DNA from: CAXBBB01 sp963793245
GTDB lineage: Bacteria; Bacteroidota; Rhodothermia; Rhodothermales; BA12
Direction: 5' to 3'
NCBI GenBank assembly: GCA_963793245.1
Contig: CAWBZG010000002.1
Location: 1-64,000 of the forward strand
Length of the DNA stretch: 64,000 bases
A program made the position numbers and the translations under genes. Under the pieces are notes generated by a model. It was not told where the DNA came from. It searched no databases and saw only the letters and a list, made by a program, of their open reading frames with translations. Below are positions 25,041 through 33,280 of this stretch, one piece after another (position 1 is the first letter of the stretch; every line of letters begins with the position of its first letter).

Positions 25041-25997
25041 ATGACTCGTGACCTGCTCTACTTCTCGTTCCTCATCGAACTGACGCGCACCGTCGCCCTT
25101 CCGCTGCTGTTGATCTGTTGGGTCTGGCTTCGCCCGATGCAGCGAAAGAGCGACTGGGTCGTTCGCGTGCTCCTTGTTGGCGTATATCTCGGCTGGGTCT
25201 TTTGGACCGGTAGATGGGGATTGTCGAGCATCCACTTACGCTACGTCTGGATCGTGCTTTGGATAGGCGGAGCGGCCTTCTCCGCGTGGCGCGGTCGCTC
25301 GGGTGCGTCATCACCCAGCGTGTCGACCGAGCGGTCCCTGATTGCGTGGAGTGGGTTGGGGCTGCGTGTGCTGTTCGTCGCGCTGTTCGGGTATTTAGCC
25401 GGAGCAGCGTTGCAGTCTCACCGACCGTCCGAAGAGCCACTGGCCGTTGAATCGCCCCTGCGCGGCGGAGGCTATCTGGTCGGACACGGTGGGCGCACAT
25501 CGGCGACCAACTACCACGGCGACGCCGCTCCGCCGCAGACCTATGCGCTGGACATCGGCAGGGTTAACGTGTGGGGAGCGCGGGCGTCGAGCCTGCTTCC
25601 GACCGATCTGGACGACTATGCGATCTACGGCTCTCCAGTCTACAGCCCGATCTCGGGGCGCGTCGTCGTGGCAGTAGATACGATGCCGGATCTGGTGCCG
25701 CCGCTGAGTCAGCCGGGCGGTCCGGCTGGAAACCACGTCGTCGTGCGCTCCGGCGACGTGTACTTCTTTCTGGCTCACTTGCAGAGTGGAAGCGTCCGCG
25801 TGTCGGCAGGCGACTCAGTGGCGGCTGGAACGGTCGTGGGTGTGGTAGGCAACTCGGGCAACACGACTGAGCCTCACCTGCACCTCCACGCCGTGCGTAT
25901 TGCCGATGAGGTCGCGCTCGATGATCTGTTGTGGAGCGGCGAGCCGATTCCGTTGCGCATCGACGGTCGGTTTTTAGTGCGTGGCGACACGTTCTGA
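25041..25997 (+). CDS. Membrane-anchored M23 (LytM) peptidase-like protein
   Basis: A 318-residue protein with about four N-terminal membrane segments (to about residue 130) followed by a LytM-type domain. Visible features are SPISGRVVVAVDTMPDL, NHVVVRSGDVYFFLAHLQSG, AGDSVAAGTVVGVVGNSGNT and the metal motif HLHLH. The family cleaves peptidoglycan cross-links; whether the full His/Asp set is present upstream is unclear, so it may be a binding rather than a cleaving domain. The next gene starts 10 bp after this stop. Confidence 0.8.
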   Translation: MTRDLLYFSFLIELTRTVALPLLLICWVWLRPMQRKSDWVVRVLLVGVYLGWVFWTGRWGLSSIHLRYVWIVLWIGGAAFSAWRGRSGASSPSVSTERSLIAWSGLGLRVLFVALFGYLAGAALQSHRPSEEPLAVESPLRGGGYLVGHGGRTSATNYHGDAAPPQTYALDIGRVNVWGARASSLLPTDLDDYAIYGSPVYSPISGRVVVAVDTMPDLVPPLSQPGGPAGNHVVVRSGDVYFFLAHLQSGSVRVSAGDSVAAGTVVGVVGNSGNTTEPHLHLHAVRIADEVALDDLLWSGEPIPLRIDGRFLVRGDTF

Positions 25998-26007
25998 CCC
26001 AAACGCA

Positions 26008-27168
26008 ATGCCCGATTCGATCGCTCCGCTCAACCTCGCGACCGGACGCCGACCCGAACTCGACGGGCTGCGCGTGCTGCTGATCGCGGGCGTGTTTCTG
26101 CACCACGTCGCGATGCCGTTTGGCGGCGATCCGTGGTACGTCGTCAACGCCCAGACGAGCCGGATCCTGGACGACGTGATGGTCTACTTTGAGCAGATGC
26201 GGCTGCCGATGCTGTTCTTCGTTTCGGGCGCTGTGTCATGGATTCTGCTGCTGCGCACGCCGCGATGGGCGTTCGTACGCAAGCGGCTGACGCGACTGCT
26301 GATCCCGTTCGCCTTCGCCGTCCTCGTCGTCGTCCCACCACAGACGTACGTCGAGAGCCTACCGACCAACGCGTCGTATCTCGAAGCCTATCCGCACCTG
26401 TTCGACGTGTGGCGCACGCATCATCTGTGGTTTATCGAGTTTCTGGCGTGGTTCGTCGTGCTGTCGCTGCCGATGACGTGGCTGTTGCGGCGTCCGGCTG
26501 TGGCGGCGTGGATCGACCGCTGGTTGACGCGGCCTTCTGGTCTCCTGTTGCTCGGAAGCGTCGGTGTGATGGCGCGTGTCGTCGGCGAGTGGTCGGGGAT
26601 GGATCAGACGGTGTTCTACTTCTGCTTCTACATCGCCGGGATGGTGCTGGTGAGCCGCCCCGACGTGTGGCGCTCGGTCGGCACGCATCGGCGGACGTTC
26701 GGATGGACGCTGGCCCTCGTGTCGGTCGTGTTTTACGCCTACTACTTCCCTGACTTGAGCGCGTATGCTTCCGAAGGCGTGCGGTGGACGCTGTGGTGGG
26801 TGGTGTGCGGTGCGCTAGCGTGGACCGGATTGCTGGCGTCGCTGGCAGTCGCGCAGCACGTGCTGACTCGGCGACGCGCGTGGGTCGAGTCGCTGAACGA
26901 GATGGTGTATCCGTTCTACATCCTCCATCAGACTGTGATCGTCATCGCCGCGTACTGGATCGTGCAGTGGCCAGTCGGCATCGTGCCCAAACTGCTCGGG
27001 CTGCTGACACTCTCGCTGGTCGTGACGATGGCATTGTGCGTCGGGTTGGTCCGCCCGTTTCGTCCGATGAGGTTTCTGTTCGGCGCGGGGGGAGGGCGGA
27101 GAACAGCACCAGCGCGAGACGGGCGCCTTCGATCTGCTCACCGGGTCGCGACGAAGGACATCGTGTAG
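26008..27168 (+). CDS. Acyltransferase family 3 membrane protein (OafA-like)
   Basis: A 386-residue polytopic protein (about ten membrane segments) of the acyltransferase 3 family, which O-acylates surface polysaccharides or other exported molecules. The N-terminus has RRPELDGLRVLLIAGVFLHHV, with the expected first-helix Arg and His region, and a conserved HHLWFIEFL later. I chose the ATG at 26008; a GTG at 25981 would overlap the preceding gene. The C-terminal about 25 residues are charged and low-complexity. Confidence 0.85.
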   Translation: MPDSIAPLNLATGRRPELDGLRVLLIAGVFLHHVAMPFGGDPWYVVNAQTSRILDDVMVYFEQMRLPMLFFVSGAVSWILLLRTPRWAFVRKRLTRLLIPFAFAVLVVVPPQTYVESLPTNASYLEAYPHLFDVWRTHHLWFIEFLAWFVVLSLPMTWLLRRPAVAAWIDRWLTRPSGLLLLGSVGVMARVVGEWSGMDQTVFYFCFYIAGMVLVSRPDVWRSVGTHRRTFGWTLALVSVVFYAYYFPDLSAYASEGVRWTLWWVVCGALAWTGLLASLAVAQHVLTRRRAWVESLNEMVYPFYILHQTVIVIAAYWIVQWPVGIVPKLLGLLTLSLVVTMALCVGLVRPFRPMRFLFGAGGGRRTAPARDGRLRSAHRVATKDIV

Positions 27169-27242
27169 CTATGGAAACCGTTGGTGGCGCGGATCACATA
27201 CGCTCTTGGGGCGAGGTGCGTCGGCAGGGGTGGTGGGATCAC

Positions 27243-27285
27243 AAAAAGAGAGCGGGAGACGACTCGCATTTGAGTCGTCTCCCGC
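27243..27285 (-). terminator. Rho-independent terminator (copy of the one at 30653)
   Basis: Stem GCGGGAGACGACTC and its exact complement around the loop GCATTT, followed on the minus strand by a T run (27243-27247). It stands next to the T9SS tail remnant at 27294-27400 and is nearly identical to the terminator at 30653-30694. Confidence 0.8.
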
Positions 27286-27293
27286 GTCCGGTT

Positions 27294-27400
27294 CATCGTG
27301 CCACCACAGCCACCACAACACGAAGAACGGCTTGGTTCGTCTCGATTCCCGCTGTGACGCGCCCGCGCTGCTGTTGGCCTCGAAGGTGCCCAGCGTGCTC
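27294..27400 (-). pseudogene. Remnant of a T9SS protein C-terminal end
   Basis: Read on the minus strand, the segment ends VTAGIETNQAVLRVVVAVVAR and stop. This aligns with the last residues of the giant T9SS protein at 30702 (KAGSETHRAVHRVVVAR and stop). Upstream the frame gives no sorting-domain body, so only the tail and its terminator persist. The DNA resembles 30645-30770 over roughly 125 bp. The rest of 27400-27510 shows no gene. Confidence 0.55.
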
Positions 27401-27510
27401 ATCTGAATCGATCCTCCCGAAGCGGCTCATCGCCCAGCCTCGTACCAGGTATGGCCGCTGCGCCCTTCGTCGGCGTGCAGCCGCGGATTGTCCGTCTTTC
27501 TACCGATCAC

Positions 27511-28386
27511 TCAGTTGCCGCCAGGCCCGTCCCAGTCAGCGATCTGCATCGCCTCGAGGGACTGCTTGCGGATGGGTTCGACGGCGTCGTTGACCGCCTG
27601 TAGGCCAAAGTCGAGGCCCGCGATGGTCCGCAGCGGTCTCTCGCCCGGAGCCATCTCGATCAGCCTCTCGAAAGTCTCCACGACGACCATCGGGTCCGTC
27701 GGCGCGTCCTCGTTCTCGAAGGCTTCGGTAACCATCTGCGTAAATCCCTCGCCGAAGGCTGCGACGTGACCATAGGGCGCCGCACGCTCCTTGTCCGCGC
27801 CTTCGACCATGTTGCCGAAGAAGTTGGTCGCGAACGGCCCTGGCTCAACGATCACGACGTCGATGCCGAGGGGAGCTAGTTCGTAGCGCATCGCCTCGCT
27901 GATCCCCTCCAGCCCCCACTTGCTCGCGTGGTACACACCGAACCCTGGGAACGCGGCCCGCCCAGCCGTCGAACTCACCTGTATGATCAGGCCACTCTTC
28001 CGCTCACGCATCCCCGGTAGCACGGCCTTCGCCACGCGGAACGCCCCGACGATGTTGAGGTCGAGTTGCTGGAGGACCTGGCTCGACGTGAACGACTCGA
28101 CAGGCCCGCCGTAGCCCAGCCCAGCGTTGTTGATCAGCACGTCGACGACGGGCATCTCGGCGACGGCTGCCGCCACGCTCTCGTCTGACGTCACGTCCAT
28201 CTCGTGGACGGTAATGCTCACGCCTTCGGCGTCGGCGAACGCGCGGAGGTCGGCGGCGACCTGCTGGTTCTTCGCGTTTACGTTCCGCATGGTCGCATAG
28301 ACGTGGTGACCCTGCCGGGAGAGGTGCTTGGCGGCGTCGAGGCCGAATCCGCTGCTGCAGCCGGTGATGAGGATGTGCTGTGTCAT
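27511..28386 (-). CDS. Short-chain dehydrogenase/reductase
   Basis: A 291-residue NAD(P)-dependent oxidoreductase of the classical SDR type. The cofactor motif TGCSSGFG (8-15), NNAG (87-89 region), catalytic S139, and YHASK with Y152/K156 are all present. The acidic residue after the second strand is replaced by an Arg/Asn-containing ATMRNVNAK segment, which favours NADP. The substrate is unknown. It is a monocistronic-looking gene downstream of the esterase gene on the same strand. Confidence 0.92.
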   Translation of the reverse strand: MTQHILITGCSSGFGLDAAKHLSRQGHHVYATMRNVNAKNQQVAADLRAFADAEGVSITVHEMDVTSDESVAAAVAEMPVVDVLINNAGLGYGGPVESFTSSQVLQQLDLNIVGAFRVAKAVLPGMRERKSGLIIQVSSTAGRAAFPGFGVYHASKWGLEGISEAMRYELAPLGIDVVIVEPGPFATNFFGNMVEGADKERAAPYGHVAAFGEGFTQMVTEAFENEDAPTDPMVVVETFERLIEMAPGERPLRTIAGLDFGLQAVNDAVEPIRKQSLEAMQIADWDGPGGN

Positions 28387-28466
28387 GGGAGATCGGTGTT
28401 GTGTGGAGGTGTATGGAGGTTGTACGGAGGTGTGCTCTGGGGTGTAGGACAGGTGTTCTGTGGCCT

Positions 28467-29477
28467 CTACTCGTCGTCTGGGCTGAACAAAACACGCAGC
28501 CCCCGACTGATCGCAGCCGGAGGGACTGACGTATGCGTTTCGCCATCGAACTCGTGCCTGGTCAGCCTCAGTTGGTCGTAGCCCCGAGACGAGAGCGTCG
28601 AGTCCATCTGCGCGACGGCCCGGGTGATGGGCGGTTCTTGCGACCCCGCCGAGAGGAAGACGTGGGCAGTTAGGTCGTCGTGCGCCGCCGCGTACGCCTG
28701 CTCACGCTCGAACATCTCCCCGCTTCCCCACCAGTACGACGGGCTGGAGATGAGGTAGTGCGTGAACCGCTCTGGGGCGTCGAAGAGCGCGTGGGTCGCA
28801 AGCAACCCGCCGACCGAGTACCCCAGAAGCCCCCGCTCGTCACCCGTTGGATAGCGGGCTTCTACAGAAGGGATCACCAGGTCGACCAGCGTGGCCAGAA
28901 ACGCTTCGGCACCACCGGAGCGCACCGGGATGCCGTACTGAGCGGCGAGCGTCGACTCGACCGCTGGCATCGACGATGGGGTCAGGTCGTAGATGCGGCT
29001 GGCCGCCATCTCTTCGAACGTGCCCGTGGGACGGTCGACGCCGACGATGAGCAGGGGGACGACTTCGCCGTTGATCTGGAGGAGGCGCTGGGCCTCGACC
29101 GTCATCAGGAATACGAAGTTGGCATCGGTGACGTACAGCGTTGGATACCGGGTGCTCCCGCTCGCATCGTAGCCGTCCGGGAAGGCGACTCGGACGTCGT
29201 AGCGCGTTCCGTCTGCGGCCTCTATGGAGTAGGCCTCGGCCGCACGGAGGGGCACCGGCGAGGTGCTGGCGTCGACGCCGATGTCTTGGGCGACAACTGG
29301 CGCGGTGAGCACGCCGAAGCAGACGAGCAGTAGGGGGAGAGAAGAGACGCGCTTCCGGTGTGGAGAGTGCGTGGTTAGTGATGGAGCAGGCGCTCGAGCG
29401 AGCGCGGAGCGCGGCCGTGTTGAAGGGCTTGGGGAGAACGTCATCGGTGCAGAATGGCGAGTGGCGGAGGGAGACAA
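28467..29477 (-). CDS. Exported alpha/beta-hydrolase esterase (Fes/IroE-like)
   Basis: A protein of up to 336 residues. The true start may be a later Met (for example 29441), because the signal peptide sits at SSLPLLLVCFGVLTAPVVAQ, about 45 residues in. The mature domain is a putative esterase of the D/Fes type: YPTLYVTDANFVF, nucleophile elbow GYSVGG, and a late histidine in EFDGETHTSVPP. Relatives hydrolyse siderophore esters or other acyl esters. No iron-uptake genes are adjacent. Confidence 0.8.
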   Translation of the reverse strand: MSPSATRHSAPMTFSPSPSTRPRSALARAPAPSLTTHSPHRKRVSSLPLLLVCFGVLTAPVVAQDIGVDASTSPVPLRAAEAYSIEAADGTRYDVRVAFPDGYDASGSTRYPTLYVTDANFVFLMTVEAQRLLQINGEVVPLLIVGVDRPTGTFEEMAASRIYDLTPSSMPAVESTLAAQYGIPVRSGGAEAFLATLVDLVIPSVEARYPTGDERGLLGYSVGGLLATHALFDAPERFTHYLISSPSYWWGSGEMFEREQAYAAAHDDLTAHVFLSAGSQEPPITRAVAQMDSTLSSRGYDQLRLTRHEFDGETHTSVPPAAISRGLRVLFSPDDE

Positions 29478-29606
29478 CAGCGAGTCATGGTGGCAGGGAG
29501 GATCAGTGGGCGAGTCAGGCGCAGAGCACGTTCGAAATCGGGTGTGCAGGGAGCGACGGAGAGTGAGACGAGGTGAGCATCGGAGTCGCGTGTGCGCTTG
29601 GTCTGT

Positions 29607-30629
29607 TCATCGGACGAGCGCCAATGTCCGCGTTACGCGCGCGCCCTCACGTTCGAGCACGAGCAGATACAGTCCGGCGGCCTGTCCCTCGCCGCTCCAG
29701 CGGACGCTGCGGCTCTCGCCTGCGTCGACGGATCCGGCGTACAGTTCGGCGACTTGCTGGCCGAGCAGCGAGTAGAGCGTGAGCCGTATCTGTCCGCCGC
29801 GCGCCGTCCCGAACCGGACATCGGTGCCTGCACCAGCGCGCATCGTGCCCGGAGCGTCGAGCGTGAGCGCTTCCATCGTCCGTACATCGACTTCGACGAT
29901 GGGGCCGTGCTCGAACGCGCCGTCGAGGTCGACTTGGCGCAGGCGGAAACGGTAGTGGCCCGGCGTCAGGTGGGACGCTCGCCACCTGTAGCTCTGTGCT
30001 TCCAGCGTTGTCCCGCTGCCCGAGACGAATCCCAGGTCCGTCCACGTCTCGTCTGATTGGGCGCGTTCGATCCAGAATCCGGCGTTGTTCGTCTCGCTCG
30101 CGGTCTCCCACGTCAGCAGCACGTCCGGTCCATCGGCGACGGCAGCAAACGCGACCAACTCGACGGGCAACTCCCCGCTGCGGACCTGCATCCGGTAAGG
30201 AATCGCGATGGATCCGTAGCTGGTGTTGGCCTCGAATGTCGGCGTGTTGTCGGCGTTCTGGGCGGGCGCGAGCGAAGCGACGATGTCACCGTCGGCGGCC
30301 GAGCAGTAGTGCAGCGTGATCGGTGCGTCGCGCTCGTTCGGGTCTCCCGCGACCGAGAGGAAATACGTCGACTGCCCACCTACCTGCTGCGCATTCGCCA
30401 CGCCGCGCAACTCGCCCCCCATGCATCCGGCTACGCGTGCACCAGCGTCCGTCCGTCGATTCGCAGTCACGGCTGCATCGTCGACGTAGACAGCAGCGGT
30501 GAAGCCGGTCGACTGATCGAAGCGCGACAGATCGGCGGGAGCGACGAAGCCGCAGCAGGTGGTCGGGCACGGCGTCTGGGCGTGGGCAGCGAGCGGAACG
30601 AGGAGCGCGAGGAGCAGGAGGCGGAGCAT
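29607..30629 (-). CDS. Small T9SS-secreted protein with FN3-like and sorting domains
   Basis: A 340-residue protein with a signal peptide (LLLALLVPLAAHAQ), a Cys-containing N-terminal domain (TPCPTTCCGFV) and a repeat-type beta domain (ELVAFAAVADGPDVLLTWETASETNNAGFWIER) seen in many T9SS cargo proteins. It ends with a type A sorting domain (TLYSLLGQQVAELYAG ... GLYLLVLEREG ... TRTLALVR). The protein should cross the outer membrane by T9SS and may be anchored on the surface. It is downstream of the giant T9SS gene, beyond a terminator, so it probably has its own promoter in the 29-bp gap or depends on readthrough. Confidence 0.85.
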   Translation of the reverse strand: MLRLLLLALLVPLAAHAQTPCPTTCCGFVAPADLSRFDQSTGFTAAVYVDDAAVTANRRTDAGARVAGCMGGELRGVANAQQVGGQSTYFLSVAGDPNERDAPITLHYCSAADGDIVASLAPAQNADNTPTFEANTSYGSIAIPYRMQVRSGELPVELVAFAAVADGPDVLLTWETASETNNAGFWIERAQSDETWTDLGFVSGSGTTLEAQSYRWRASHLTPGHYRFRLRQVDLDGAFEHGPIVEVDVRTMEALTLDAPGTMRAGAGTDVRFGTARGGQIRLTLYSLLGQQVAELYAGSVDAGESRSVRWSGEGQAAGLYLLVLEREGARVTRTLALVR

Positions 30630-30652
30630 GGCGGAAGGCGAGGAGGGATCAC

Positions 30653-30694
30653 AAAAAAGCGCGGGGGACGACTCACGTTCGAGTCGTCCCCCGC
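30653..30694 (-). terminator. Rho-independent terminator after the giant T9SS gene
   Basis: Perfect 14-bp stem GCGGGGGACGACTC with its complement, six-base loop, then T6 on the minus strand. It begins 8 bp after the stop codon at 30702. Confidence 0.88.
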
Positions 30695-30701
30695 GTCCGG
30701 T

Positions 30702-32519
30702 TCATCGCGCCACCACAACACGATGAACGGCTCGGTGCGTCTCGCTTCCGGCCTTGGCGCGGATGCGGACGACGTAGACACCGGAGGCGAGCGAGCGCGT
30801 GTCGAACGGCTCGTCGTGATAGCCTGCCTCTCGCCGCTGGTCGATCAGGACGGCGATTCGGCGCCCGAGCAAGTCGAAGATTTCCATCTCGACGTCGGCG
30901 GGCGTGGGCAGGGCGAAGCGGATCGTCGTGCGGTCGACGGCCGGGTTGGGCGCGTTGCCTTCGAGGGCAAACGTGAGCGGGATGCCGGTTCGAGCCAGAA
31001 CTGTCGCCGTCGGCTGCGTGAGCGTCAGGCCGTCGAAGACGAGCGGCGTGCTGGGCGTTCCGCGTACGTCGTCGGCGACGAAGCCGAGCGGTTCGGCGGT
31101 GTCGGTCGTCTGTTGCATCGCGCCTTCGGTCGTGACGTGGAGAGCGTCGCGGCTTCCGATCTGGCTCAACAGCAGGCGGACTCCTTCTCCGGTCGTTCCC
31201 AAGCCGCCGACGCTGAGGTACGCGAGGTGTCGGCCCAAATCGGCGTCGTACGTCAGTTTGGCGACGCCGCGCACGGCCGGTTGATCCGAGCCGTCATCCG
31301 CGAGAGCGACGACTTCGTAGGCCGCCTGCGTGCTGTCCGCGTCGGGCAGTCCGGGGACCGTGACGACCAGCGTCATCTGCGAGCCGAACGCCTGGGCGCC
31401 CGCCTGCCACAGCGACGGATCGACCGACGGAGGAACCGCTCCGCCTGCGCATACGCCCAGTCCGTCGGGCTGACGGTCGGTCGGGTAGGCGAGGCTTCCG
31501 CCGCCCGCGACGCGCAGCTGATAGCCCTGGCCCGGCGCCATCTGCGTCAGACTGCCGAACCATCCGCCCGCTGCCTGATCGAAGATCGCGAATCCGCGCT
31601 GGCTCTTGAGCAGGTCGCCGGTCGTCGGAGCGACGGTAAGACCCGACAGCGCTTCGGCGACAGGCGACGGGCAGCCCGGCAGGTAGCCGATCCAGTTCCA
31701 GCCCGGAATGAGCGGCAGACTCTGCGACGGGTCGGGCAGCGTCGGCGAGGCGGGTGTCGGCAGGAATGCCTGCTGGCTGAGGTAGAGCCGGTAGCCCTTG
31801 CCCACTGCGAGCGAAGGCAGCGAGCCGATCCACGCGTTCGATCCAGCGTCGTATTCGGCGAACACCTGTTGCGCGCTGGCATCGGTGCCCTGGACGCGGT
31901 CGCCGCTCGAAGCCGGAACGCTGCGCAAGACCGCGCCGACCGACGCGTCGGCAGGGACGAACGGCAGCGAGAACCACGTCCACCCGGCGGCGAACGTCAG
32001 GCCATCGGACTGGCTCGGTGGGACGGCGTAGATCGTCGTCGGCGTGGAGGGCGAGCCGACTTGCTTGCCGCTCTCGAACGACGCGCCCGGTCCGGCGGCG
32101 GTGTAGCGAACACACGTCGTGGGGTCGTAGACCTCGAACCGGATCGCTTCGCCGCGTTCCCTATTGCCGTAGATCGTCAGGGCCGCGCGCATGTCGCTGC
32201 CAATGGCGGACATCTCGGCGACGCCGCGCAGTTCGCTTCCGACGAACGCGGCGAGGCTTCCGGTTTCGAGTCCGCGATAGTCGGTCGTGCGGTCCAGTCC
32301 GGTTGCAGTCGGATCACCCGAGCGGGGCACCTGGACTCCGGCGAGCATCTGCATCGAGTAGGCGAACGTGCCCGGATCGACGGCCCAGCCCGGAGGCGAA
32401 CAGCCGACGAGCACGTCGAAGCGCAGGCGTGCGGCCTGGCTGCTGTCGACGGCGCCTCCGGTCATGCCGTACGTCCAGACTTCGGCGACGTGCGTGCCGA
32501 TGGCGAGCGTGTCGGCCAC
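30702..32519 (-). CDS. C-terminal part of giant T9SS protein (separated by frameshift)
   Basis: This 605-residue frame starts inside a domain, has no signal peptide and ends with a T9SS type A sorting domain (NAPNPAVDRTTIRFALPTPA, IFDLLGRRIAVL, LASGVYVVRIRAKAGSE, RVVVAR). Coding character in this frame continues upstream to about 32759 (TFTVRRSLIRFDPPNFAATL), where it meets the frame of the long upstream gene. The middle holds Trp-rich repeats (GWTWFSLPFVPADASVG, GWNWIGYLPGC) seen in surface proteins. I read it as the end of the gene starting at 41250. Confidence 0.8.
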   Translation of the reverse strand: MADTLAIGTHVAEVWTYGMTGGAVDSSQAARLRFDVLVGCSPPGWAVDPGTFAYSMQMLAGVQVPRSGDPTATGLDRTTDYRGLETGSLAAFVGSELRGVAEMSAIGSDMRAALTIYGNRERGEAIRFEVYDPTTCVRYTAAGPGASFESGKQVGSPSTPTTIYAVPPSQSDGLTFAAGWTWFSLPFVPADASVGAVLRSVPASSGDRVQGTDASAQQVFAEYDAGSNAWIGSLPSLAVGKGYRLYLSQQAFLPTPASPTLPDPSQSLPLIPGWNWIGYLPGCPSPVAEALSGLTVAPTTGDLLKSQRGFAIFDQAAGGWFGSLTQMAPGQGYQLRVAGGGSLAYPTDRQPDGLGVCAGGAVPPSVDPSLWQAGAQAFGSQMTLVVTVPGLPDADSTQAAYEVVALADDGSDQPAVRGVAKLTYDADLGRHLAYLSVGGLGTTGEGVRLLLSQIGSRDALHVTTEGAMQQTTDTAEPLGFVADDVRGTPSTPLVFDGLTLTQPTATVLARTGIPLTFALEGNAPNPAVDRTTIRFALPTPADVEMEIFDLLGRRIAVLIDQRREAGYHDEPFDTRSLASGVYVVRIRAKAGSETHRAVHRVVVAR

Positions 32520-32739
32520 GTCGAACGTGATCGGCAGGCGCGCCCCGGCGACGAGCGTCGCGGTCGTGTCGGCGGCGAGCGTCAGCCCGGCGGTCGGGCG
32601 CAGGCTGAGCCACGACGGGACGTCGGTGAGTTTGATCGTGCGTGGCGTAGCGTCGTCGTTGGCGAGCGAGGCCGTCGCCGTCGTCTTCTCGCCACGTCCG
32701 AGTGTGGCGGCAAAGTTGGGCGGATCGAAGCGAATCAGG

Positions 32740-33280
32740 CTGCGGCGGACGGTGAACGTCCACGGTGATCTCGCTCGGTGATTTCCCCGTCGTCCGACCC
32801 GGCGAGCGGGTTTCCGGCGATGTCGGTCAGTCCGGCGAGCACGCGGTTGTTGTCGGCGGGGACCGTGCTGCGAGCGGGAGCCGAGACGAACGCCGTAAAC
32901 GTCCGCCCCTCCCTACTCGACCAGTACGTTTCGCTGCGGGGCACGAGCGACACCAGGCGCCCTTCGCAGACGGCGTCGACGGCAATCGCGTGCCGCTGCG
33001 TCGCGGATGCCCAGCGCGCGGTAGCCGTTGATCGGTGTCGTGATGGCGGAGGTGCAGTCGATGGCTTCGGTCAGGCGCAGCGTCACGTCGTCGCCCAGGT
33101 CGAGGGCGCCGTCGGCGGGCTGGGGCGAGCCGAGGACTTGAGGCAGCGTCGTGTCGACTCGGCCTTCGACCGACGGCGAGTTGGTGCGGGCCTGATCGCC
33201 GTTGTCCAGTTTGCACTGCGCGAACGCGCGGACGTCGTAGCTGCCTTCGCCCGGCGGCGTCCAGCTGAGCCGACACGCTG
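32740..33280 (-). other. Frameshift cluster splitting the giant T9SS gene
   Basis: Following the conserved translation from 41250, the frame changes near 33276 (after LAGATS, resuming CRLSWTPPGEGSYDVRAF), near 33000 (after ALGIR, resuming QRHAIAVDAVCEGRLVS) and around 32765 (after GSDDGEIT, resuming TFTVRRSL). Each segment is well conserved in character, and the first two shifts are explained by one extra base each. Three breaks in 520 bp suggest sequence errors or very recent decay. Confidence 0.75.

Noticed and set aside
30057..32768. Plus-strand frame of about 900 codons across the end of the giant gene
   Set aside because: Antisense to well-defined T9SS sorting-domain sequence and spans two genes and a terminator.
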